Shown here one piece after another: positions 38,989 to 46,358 of a stretch of DNA of 64,000 nt; the stretch's first letter is position 1, and each line of letters opens with the position of its first letter. The notes beneath the pieces were generated by a model. That model was not told the origin of the DNA. It ran no database searches and saw only the letters and a program-made list of their open reading frames with translations. The stretch is from contig NZ_OU957226.1 of assembly GCF_918731615.1 (NCBI RefSeq), forward strand, positions 1,978,501 to 2,042,500, in the 5' to 3' direction. The DNA comes from Flavobacterium sp. CECT 9288. GTDB lineage: Bacteria > Bacteroidota > Bacteroidia > Flavobacteriales > Flavobacteriaceae. Both the position numbers and the translations under genes were made by a program.

Positions 38989-40185
38989 ATGAAAAACCCT
39001 TTTTATTTACTACTTTTTTTAGTAACGATCTCGAGTGGTCAAACAAATAATAAATCATTGACAAAAAAGAGAGATTACAGCTTTCTTACGGATACTTTAA
39101 ACATTGATAAACAATTAGAAAAACACAAATTGGCGGGATTTAGTGTGGTTGTTTTTGAAAACTATGAAATCGTTTATTCGAAGCAATTTGGTGTAAAATC
39201 GGTAAATTCCAAAGAAAAGATAGATGAAAACACTGCTTTTTCAACAGCATCAATTTCAAAACCAATAACGGCTCTTCTTTGTTTTATTTTAGAAGAAAAA
39301 GGCTTGATTAATTTAGATGAACCCATAGATAACTACCTAAAACGTTGGCATTTGCCAAAAAGTAAGTTCACACAAAATAATAGTCCAACTTGGAAACAAT
39401 TTTTCAATCATACAGCTGGTACAAGTCAAGGTGGGTTTGCCGACTATTATGAAGGAGACACAATTCCAACAATAAAGCAAAGTCTTTTAGGACAGATTCC
39501 GAGATACGATAAAAAAATTGAATTCTTGTTTACGCCTGGTACTAGTTTTGAATATAGCGGTGGTGGTTATACCATTATTCAAATGGCATTAGAAGACACT
39601 TTGAAAAAATCTATTGCTGAGCTTGCAGAAGAACATATTTTTGGACCTCTTGGTTTGAAAAACACAACAATGATTCAGCCAAATGAAAATGGATTTTTAA
39701 CTAATGTGGCTCTTGTTCATGATAAAGACGGGAAAGTGATTAAAACAGGATTGCCAATTACGCCACAAGTAGCGGCATCAGGCATGTGGTCTACACCAAC
39801 TGATTTAGCTAAACTTGCCATTGAAATTCAAAATGCGTTACGCAATAAAAACAATAAAGTAATTTCTAATACTGTGGCAAAAGAAGTAACAGCAGTCACC
39901 GCGTTAAAAAATGCTGTTGGCGGCTGGGGCTATGGATGGCAAAAGTCTTTCGGTTACAATAACTATGATTGGTTTTCGTGTAATGGTTCTAATACAGGAG
40001 TTGGTGGTAATATTTTAGCAACAATGACTGATGGCAACGGATTAATATATCTTGCCAATGGTGAAAAACCCAATCGTTTTCCTGTGATGAATTATACTCG
40101 AAATAAAATTCTGAAAGTAATGGATTGGAACAAAGCATCTACTGATGACATTCAAGAAATACCTGCAAGTTTGAAGAAAAACTAA
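38989..40185 (+). CDS. Secreted serine hydrolase, catalytic part of a frameshifted gene
   Basis: The 398-residue product has a signal peptide (MKNPFYLLLFLVTISSGQ) and the beta-lactamase-related fold, with Ser88 and Lys91 in STASISKPIT and a Tyr loop FEYSGGGYTIIQ. The catalytic domain looks complete. However, the frame stops at 40183-40185 exactly where a C-terminal domain continues in another frame (IGTYDDFLYGQG), so the natural protein was probably about 488 residues long. It forms an operon with the serine hydrolase upstream. Confidence 0.85.
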   Translation: MKNPFYLLLFLVTISSGQTNNKSLTKKRDYSFLTDTLNIDKQLEKHKLAGFSVVVFENYEIVYSKQFGVKSVNSKEKIDENTAFSTASISKPITALLCFILEEKGLINLDEPIDNYLKRWHLPKSKFTQNNSPTWKQFFNHTAGTSQGGFADYYEGDTIPTIKQSLLGQIPRYDKKIEFLFTPGTSFEYSGGGYTIIQMALEDTLKKSIAELAEEHIFGPLGLKNTTMIQPNENGFLTNVALVHDKDGKVIKTGLPITPQVAASGMWSTPTDLAKLAIEIQNALRNKNNKVISNTVAKEVTAVTALKNAVGGWGYGWQKSFGYNNYDWFSCNGSNTGVGGNILATMTDGNGLIYLANGEKPNRFPVMNYTRNKILKVMDWNKASTDDIQEIPASLKKN

Positions 40186-40455
40186 TTGGAACTTATGATG
40201 ATTTTCTTTATGGTCAAGGAATGGAAACTAAGATAGTTGAAAAAAAATAATCGCCTCTATGTGGAATCACCTATTTTAGAACATTTCAAAGGAAAAAATG
40301 ATAATGAGTTAGTGTATCTAAAAAATGGATTATTTAGAATTATCGATTATCCTAACTTATTACATTTTGAATTTGACCAAGGGAAGCCAAATGCTGTAAT
40401 CATAACAAGGGATAATCTGAATAGCAAAGTTCAATTAATTGCTGTTAAAAAATAG
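40186..40455 (+). pseudogene. Broken C-terminal domain of the preceding serine hydrolase
   Basis: After the stop at 40183, the -1 frame reads LIGTYDDFLYGQGMETKIVE until a stop just past an eight-A run at 40240-40247. The original frame then continues as NNRLYVESPILEHFKGKNDN to the stop at 40455. Adding one A to the run near 40177 and removing one from the 40240 run restores a single frame. Both shifts lie in homopolymers, so sequencing error is as likely as true decay. The domain resembles the small beta-rich tail found on many Bacteroidota serine hydrolases. Confidence 0.6.
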
Positions 40456-40801
40456 TTGCAGTCAATTGTAAACTTGGGTTGTATTACCAAAGCAAACGAA
40501 CGCCCGATCGATAGCAAACGGATGAAGTATTAAAAACCGGTTGAATCATCCACCACGGACAACCAAGAACTAGTACTGGCAAAAACAATAAAGTTATCGT
40601 AAATTACAAAGAGAGAATATAAAGAGGATTCAGTATCCTCTTTATTTCGTACATTCAACAGATTATTTTTACAAAAAAATATTTTTTGTAGTTTAAATCT
40701 ACTATATTTATACTAAAATTTAAAAAAAAGAAGTTTCTTTACTGATTTACTTTTAGTCTTATAGTTTGAACTAAAAACTTTTTATAATTAACATTAATTG
40801 A
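40456..40801. other. Non-coding stretch
   Basis: The first 120 bases are less AT-rich than the surroundings but contain no recognisable gene. A terminator-like hairpin follows (listed separately), then an AT-rich run up to the next gene. Confidence 0.45.
40619..40650 (+). terminator. Terminator after the serine hydrolase genes
   Basis: ATAAAGAGGAT (40619-40629) pairs perfectly with ATCCTCTTTAT (40635-40645) around a five-base loop, followed by a short T-rich stretch. Confidence 0.75.
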
Positions 40802-41776
40802 ATGAAAAAACTTTTTTTATGTATTTCACTTTCGGCATTTAATATTTATTTTTCAAATTCTCAGAATAGAAAATTAAACATTTTAGACAGTATTTCAAAA
40901 ATGCCCGTAAAGTATGCAAACATCAATTTTCTAAATGGATATGGACTGTTTTCAAGTGAAAATGGTGACATTAATATTAGTGACATTAATATCAAGTCAA
41001 TTGAAATATCACACATATCTTACGAATTAAAAAAAAATGATTTAAAAAAATTAAACGATTCAATAGTTTTTTTAAAACCAAAAAATATAAAATTAGATGA
41101 AATCATAATTAAAAACACTCAAAAATTAAATGTTGCAAAAAAAATAAATTCAAAACCAATAATCCATAGTGATTATAACAAGATGTATCATAGCGCAATA
41201 GGCTTGAAGTTTGCTTTTAAAATTAATTCACATGAAACAAAAATAAATTATTTAAAAAGTATTGAAATTCCGGTGTTTAAAAAAGCTAATGATGTTACAA
41301 GAAATATGTATCCCGAGAAACAATATCCATATAAAACTTTAATAAAACTAGAAATATTAGAATGTGTTGATGGAATGCCTGGTGAAAATTTAAATAATTA
41401 CTGTAAGTATGAGGTAATCTATTCCGAACGTATAAATGATTCTTTTACCACAAACTTTGAAAAAAACATTAAAATCCCCGAAGAGGGTTTGTTTGTTGCA
41501 ATAACATTTATCGGTAAAGTTGATGAAAATAATTCCCTAATTATTGAAATGCCTTATGACGTAAATAAAAAATTTGCTGATAAAAAATTTATAAAATGGA
41601 TTTTACCAAACATCCCTATTATTGAAAAGCAAAATGATACTAAAACATTTTATCGATTTGATTATGAAAAAGATTCAAAGTGGAGACAAATCGAAAAACC
41701 AATTATCTATTCTAAAAATAAGGAGTACCCCATTTTTGATATTGGTATTGGTTACAAAATTGATTTGATGGAGTAA
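40802..41776 (+). CDS. Exported protein with carboxypeptidase-D-regulatory-like domain
   Basis: The 324-residue protein starts with a signal peptide (MKKLFLCISLSAFNIYFSNS). Residues about 25-105 look like a CarboxypepD_reg-like beta-sandwich (LDSISKMPVKYANINF and LDEIIIKNTQKL), a domain common at the start of Bacteroidota outer-membrane and cell-surface proteins. The rest is strand-rich and unassigned. There is no TonB box or T9SS tail that I can see. It stands alone. The function is unknown. Confidence 0.7.
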   Translation: MKKLFLCISLSAFNIYFSNSQNRKLNILDSISKMPVKYANINFLNGYGLFSSENGDINISDINIKSIEISHISYELKKNDLKKLNDSIVFLKPKNIKLDEIIIKNTQKLNVAKKINSKPIIHSDYNKMYHSAIGLKFAFKINSHETKINYLKSIEIPVFKKANDVTRNMYPEKQYPYKTLIKLEILECVDGMPGENLNNYCKYEVIYSERINDSFTTNFEKNIKIPEEGLFVAITFIGKVDENNSLIIEMPYDVNKKFADKKFIKWILPNIPIIEKQNDTKTFYRFDYEKDSKWRQIEKPIIYSKNKEYPIFDIGIGYKIDLME

Positions 41777-41856
41777 AAAAATTAAGAAAAATTATATAAG
41801 TGTATTTCCAATTTAATTAAATTACCTACACTTAAAATTAAAAACAATAGGACCAT

Positions 41857-41864
41857 TACTTTTG
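41857..41864 (+). promoter_or_regulatory. -7 box for the Vat-like gene
   Basis: TACTTTTG matches the Bacteroidota consensus. It lies 120 bases before the start codon, leaving an untranslated leader of roughly 115 bases that contains a short open reading frame. Confidence 0.5.
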
Positions 41865-41891
41865 AGTCTACTATCATCCTCAACTTACAAC

Positions 41892-41927
41892 ATGACCAAT
41901 GATTTACAGATAATGTGGGCCTTTTAA
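41892..41927 (+). CDS. Possible leader peptide of the Vat-like gene
   Basis: A frame of 11 codons (MTNDLQIMWAF) lies in the leader of the acyltransferase gene, followed by AAAAGA...TCTTTT, which could form a weak stem. Resistance genes against ribosome-targeting drugs are often controlled by stalling on such peptides. The frame is short enough to arise by chance and no strong alternative hairpin is visible, so this is tentative. Confidence 0.25.
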   Translation: MTNDLQIMWAF

Positions 41928-41984
41928 AAGAAAAAATAATCTCTTTTAATAAATAAATTAAAAATCATCTAGAAAAATTCAAAA

Positions 41985-42629
41985 ATGAAAATACCAAATA
42001 AAGACACCCAATTTCCATTAGAAAATTACAATAAACTTTGTTTTTTAAAAAACACAATCACAAATCCTAACATAATTATTGGAGATTATACCTATTATGA
42101 TGATTTTGAAAACGTTTCTAATTTTGAAAAAAATGTAAAATATCATTTTGATTTTATAGGTGATCAACTAATCATAGGCAAATTTTGCATGATTGCTTCT
42201 GGTGTAAAATTTATAATGAATGGGGCAAATCATCTCACAAAATCAATCAGTTCTTATCCCTTTGCAATATTTGGAGAGGACTGGAAAAATGCCATGGAAG
42301 GAAAACAGTATCCTAATAAAGGAAATACAGAGATAGGAAACGATGTCTGGATTGGGTATAACTCTACTATAATGCCCGGAATAAAAATAGGTGACGGGGC
42401 GATAATTGCTTCGAATTCGACGGTAACTAGAAATGTAGAACCCTACTCCATTGTTGGAGGGAATCCCGCTAATGAGATAAAAAAAAGATTTACAAAAGAA
42501 CAAATTGAAAAATTGTTAACAATACAATGGTGGAATTGGGATATTGAAAAAATTACTAAAAACATTCAAAATCTTACTGATGATAAAATTGACTTGTTTA
42601 TAAATTCGGCAAATAACCTTGAGCTGTAA
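41985..42629 (+). CDS. Vat-like xenobiotic acyltransferase (hexapeptide repeat)
   Basis: The 214-residue protein is a left-handed beta-helix acetyltransferase of the streptogramin A (Vat) / chloramphenicol (XAT) group. It has the N-terminal IIGDYTYYDDFENVSNFEKN, the catalytic His83 in MNGANHLTKS, and hexapeptide repeats such as TEIGNDVWIGYNSTIMPG and IKIGDGAIIASNSTV. The C-terminal IVGGNPANEIKKRF and WWNWDIEKI are also typical. Members acetylate group A streptogramins or chloramphenicol; which drug applies here is not shown by sequence. It is followed after 8 bases by a small membrane protein. Confidence 0.88.
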   Translation: MKIPNKDTQFPLENYNKLCFLKNTITNPNIIIGDYTYYDDFENVSNFEKNVKYHFDFIGDQLIIGKFCMIASGVKFIMNGANHLTKSISSYPFAIFGEDWKNAMEGKQYPNKGNTEIGNDVWIGYNSTIMPGIKIGDGAIIASNSTVTRNVEPYSIVGGNPANEIKKRFTKEQIEKLLTIQWWNWDIEKITKNIQNLTDDKIDLFINSANNLEL

Positions 42630-42637
42630 ATTCAAAT

Positions 42638-42958
42638 ATGTTTATTAAAATGACTACAACTATTTTTGATTATACCAAAAGACATAAAAAAACAACCCTA
42701 ATCTTATTTTTATATTTAATTTGGTGGAGTTTCATTTTTTATTTCTTTCACAACATGGATTCGTTACTATCAAAATCAATGTGTGGCGCAGCAGGAGCTG
42801 GATTATTAATGATGGTTGTGGGACCTTTTTTAGCCTGCCTATTAACTTCATTTTTATTTGCAATTTGTAGCAAAGGGCAAAATAAAAAAGACTATTTTAT
42901 TGCTTTTTTTATAGTCTTAATTCCGTTTTTTGTTGCTATTGTTGATATTGCCATATAA
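42638..42958 (+). CDS. Small inner-membrane protein, unknown function
   Basis: This 106-residue protein has about three hydrophobic segments: LILFLYLIWWSFIFYFF, GAGLLMMVVGPFLACLLTSF and YFIAFFIVLIPFFVAIVDI. The N-terminus is short and basic. A Met four codons later is an alternative start. I do not recognise a family. It follows the Vat-like gene by 8 bases and should be co-transcribed with it, but no joint function is known. Confidence 0.65.
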   Translation: MFIKMTTTIFDYTKRHKKTTLILFLYLIWWSFIFYFFHNMDSLLSKSMCGAAGAGLLMMVVGPFLACLLTSFLFAICSKGQNKKDYFIAFFIVLIPFFVAIVDIAI

Positions 42959-43049
42959 AATTTTAGACATTTAACTATTTTTTGTTAATTTAGTTTTTAT
43001 CAAAAATATTGTCACACCATTGCTTTAGTTAATGAAATATATAAATAAT

Positions 43050-44363
43050 ATGAGAAAAGTTATTTTAATTGTACTGCACTTCTGCTTGTATGCAAGTTAT
43101 AGTCAAAAAATTGATTTAGCAATTACAAACTGTAATGTAATCACGTTAAAAGAGAATGCTATTTTAAAAAATAAAACCATTCTCATTTCTGGCAGTTCAA
43201 TTATTGCTGTTGTAAATAGTTCAAGTTGGAAAAATTCATCCAATACAACTGTACTTGATGCAACTGGAAAATATGTTATTCCTGCTTTAACTGATATGCA
43301 CGTACATCTTAATCCTTTCATGGATAAGTATTCTTTACCCTTGTTTTTAAAATATGGAATTACAACCGTAAGGGTTATGGCAGGAAATGATCAAGTTTTA
43401 CAAAAGAGAGACAGCATTAACAAGAAATTATTGCGTAATTCACCTGATATATATTCTGCATCTGAATTGATTGATGGTAATCCACCATCTTTTGGCAAAG
43501 ACCACAGTGGCCCAATTGTAACATCTGAATCCGATATTGAAAAAATCATTTACGAGCAAATAAAAAAAGGGTATGATTTTATAAAATTATACAGCCGATT
43601 AGATGAAAACTCTTTTAGAAAAGGACTTTCTTACGCCAAAAAACAAGGTTTCAAAGTCGCTTATCATATTCCCGTGACATTACAGAAACAGCATTTTTTT
43701 GATATAAATGGAGGCGAAATAGAACACCTTAGCGGCTACTCTAGATATGCGTCAAAACTCGATTCTTTGCCTAAAAAAATTCTTCTCAAAAATTATGATG
43801 TCCCTTTTGATGAAATCTCCGCAAAAGATATTGACTTCAATAAACTTAATGATGCTGTACGTAAGACGGTAGCCTATAACATATGGAACTGCCCTACCCT
43901 TGTACTATTTTATAATCAAACAGACGAAGTATTTTGTAAGAGCATACTTAAAAATAAAATTGGTGATGGTTTAGACGGTTTACTTGGTTGGTGGTCTAGC
44001 GTAGGTTACGGTAAAAAAGAAAATGTGATAACGTACATTGATTTCCAAAAAAAAACAGTCGCATTACTACATAAAAACAATGCAAAAATTCTAGCTGGAA
44101 CCGATTTCCCTAATCCATGGCTTGTACCCGGATTATCTTTACATCAAGAACTAGAACGTATGGTAGATGCTGGATTAACTAATTATGAAGCTCTTAAAAC
44201 CGCTACTGTTAACCCCGCAGAATGGTTTGGGAAAAACTATAACAAGGGAACCGTTGAAAAAAATAAACAAGCAGATTTATTAATTCTTAATGAAAATCCA
44301 TTATTAGACATCAAAAACACTCAAAAAATTCATAAGGTTGTTTACAAGGGGGAAGTTCAATGA
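43050..44363 (+). CDS. Secreted amidohydrolase
   Basis: From the ATG at 43050 the product has 437 residues (an ATG six codons earlier is possible). It begins with a signal peptide, MRKVILIVLHFCLYASYS. The metal-dependent hydrolase fold is shown by the HxH motif TDMHVHLNPF near residue 88, and His and Lys/His ligands in DFIKLYSRLD and VAYHIPV. The Asp is in LAGTDFPNPWL, and the C-terminal ending KQADLLILNENPLLDI is typical of imidazolonepropionase-like members. The substrate is unknown. It stands alone in the accessory region. Confidence 0.85.
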   Translation: MRKVILIVLHFCLYASYSQKIDLAITNCNVITLKENAILKNKTILISGSSIIAVVNSSSWKNSSNTTVLDATGKYVIPALTDMHVHLNPFMDKYSLPLFLKYGITTVRVMAGNDQVLQKRDSINKKLLRNSPDIYSASELIDGNPPSFGKDHSGPIVTSESDIEKIIYEQIKKGYDFIKLYSRLDENSFRKGLSYAKKQGFKVAYHIPVTLQKQHFFDINGGEIEHLSGYSRYASKLDSLPKKILLKNYDVPFDEISAKDIDFNKLNDAVRKTVAYNIWNCPTLVLFYNQTDEVFCKSILKNKIGDGLDGLLGWWSSVGYGKKENVITYIDFQKKTVALLHKNNAKILAGTDFPNPWLVPGLSLHQELERMVDAGLTNYEALKTATVNPAEWFGKNYNKGTVEKNKQADLLILNENPLLDIKNTQKIHKVVYKGEVQ

Positions 44364-44594
44364 TTCATTAGCTAATTTAACCTATTTTTTACTACTTTTT
44401 ACTTTTTAACAATTATAATAATCCGTTATATGTACAGCACTTTTTTTGTCCTAGTTGCACATACATAGAAATAAATTCAGTAAAAATAGAATTCAAAATA
44501 TAAAGTAATCCGTTGAATTTACTTTGCCTATTTGATTAAGGTTGTATTTCATTGGATAAAAGTCGTAAAATACACCTAAAATTCATCAAAAAAA

Positions 44595-46130
44595 TTATCC
44601 CAACCAACCATCGCGGTCTAGACTTCGATATTGAATGGCTTCGGCAATATGATTTGACTGCACTGCTGGGGATGCTTCAAGATCAGCTATAGTTCGCGCT
44701 ACCTTTAAAATTCGGTCGTAAGCTCTTGCAGATAAATTCAATCGTTCCATAGCTGTTTTTAATAATTGTTTTGACACCTCATCTAGAGCGCAATACTCCC
44801 TGATTTGTTTGGTATTCATTTGGGCATTGTAATGAATGTGGTCCATGTGATCAAAACGTTTAGATTGTATTTCTCGAGCTGCAGTCACTCGTTCTCTAAT
44901 AGCGACACTACTCTCAGCTTTTTGATCATCTGAAAGTTTATCAAAAGGAACAGGAGTTACTTCAATATGAATGTCTATTCTGTCTAGCAATGGACCAGAT
45001 ATTTTACTCAAATACCGATGCATTTCATGTGGTGAGGAAGTTTGTGGAGCATCTGGATCATTAAAAAAACCACTCGGACTAGGGTTCATACTAGCAACAA
45101 GCATGAACGATGATGGGTATGTGACCGTAAACTTAGCTCTAGAAATAGTAACTTCTCTATCTTCAAGAGGTTGACGCATGACTTCAAGTACATCTCTTTT
45201 AAATTCTGGTAGCTCATCTAGAAATAGAACTCCGTTGTGCGCCATAGAAATTTCTCCAGGTTGAGGATAGCTTCCGCCACCTACTAAGGCAACATTAGAA
45301 ATAGTGTGATGAGGACTCCTAAATGGTCTTTGATTCATTAAACCCACTTCTTTAAGTTTACCTGCAACACTATGAATTTTTGTAGTTTCAAGTGCTTCGC
45401 GCAACGTCATGGGCGGCAAAATACTTGGTAATCTTTTGGCAAGCATTGTTTTTCCTGCACCAGGCGGACCTATCAATATAATATTATGTCCACCAGCAGC
45501 AGCAATTTCCATACAACGCTTTATACTTTCTTGTCCTTTAACATCACTAAAATCGAATTCAGGAAAGTCTAAGGATTTATAAAATTCGGCTCGTGTATCA
45601 ATTGTGGTAGGTTCTAGAGTTCCTTTACCTTCAAGGAAATCAATCACTTCTTGAACATTTTCAACACCATAGACTTCAAGTCCCGCTACAATGGCTGCCT
45701 CTTTTACGTTTTGTTTAGGCAGAAAAAAACCTTTAAAGCCCTCTTCTTTAGCTTTAATTGCTATTGGCAAGGCTCCTCTTATAGGTTGCAAACTTCCATC
45801 AAGAGACAATTCACCCATTATAATATATTGTTCAAGAGCATCTGCTTTGATTTGGCCAGAAGCCACTAAAATGCCAATTGCCAATGTCAAATCATAGGCT
45901 GAACCTTCCTTACGTAAATCTGCAGGCGCCATGTTAATGGTGATTTTTTTTCCAGGCATAGCATAGGTATTGTTTTTAAGCGCAGCAGCAATACGGTAAC
46001 TACTTTCTTTTATAGCGTTATCTGCCAAACCTACAAGATGGTAGCCTATACCCTTATCCATATTAACTTCAACTGTAATTGTTGTAGCCTCAACTCCAAA
46101 AACAGCACTCCCAAAAACCTTTACTAACAT
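44595..46130 (-). CDS. YifB/ComM-type magnesium-chelatase-like AAA ATPase
   Basis: The 511-residue protein has the N-terminal ChlI-type domain (about 1-165: MLVKVFGSAVFGVEATTITV, GYHLVGLADNAIKES). An AAA module follows, with Walker A GPPGAGKTMLAKRLPS near residue 220 and Walker B GVLFLDELPEF. A C-terminal lid domain completes it. The related ComM helicase promotes branch migration during natural transformation. It lies alone on the minus strand. Length is normal for the family. Confidence 0.95.
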   Translation of the reverse strand: MLVKVFGSAVFGVEATTITVEVNMDKGIGYHLVGLADNAIKESSYRIAAALKNNTYAMPGKKITINMAPADLRKEGSAYDLTLAIGILVASGQIKADALEQYIIMGELSLDGSLQPIRGALPIAIKAKEEGFKGFFLPKQNVKEAAIVAGLEVYGVENVQEVIDFLEGKGTLEPTTIDTRAEFYKSLDFPEFDFSDVKGQESIKRCMEIAAAGGHNIILIGPPGAGKTMLAKRLPSILPPMTLREALETTKIHSVAGKLKEVGLMNQRPFRSPHHTISNVALVGGGSYPQPGEISMAHNGVLFLDELPEFKRDVLEVMRQPLEDREVTISRAKFTVTYPSSFMLVASMNPSPSGFFNDPDAPQTSSPHEMHRYLSKISGPLLDRIDIHIEVTPVPFDKLSDDQKAESSVAIRERVTAAREIQSKRFDHMDHIHYNAQMNTKQIREYCALDEVSKQLLKTAMERLNLSARAYDRILKVARTIADLEASPAVQSNHIAEAIQYRSLDRDGWLG

Positions 46131-46358
46131 ATATTATTATTTTAAATTAAAATTAGTAAAAACATTTCTTATATTTTAACATCTACAAAAACAATATAAA
46201 AAAATAGTATCTTTTATATAATTTCATAAAATAGAAACATATTCTAATTTATAATACTTAGTAAATCAACATAATAAAAAACAAATGTTAAATTCATGTA
46301 AACAGTCCACACTCTTTGAACAATTTTTTACTTTTAAGAACTAATTAGAAACTAAACT

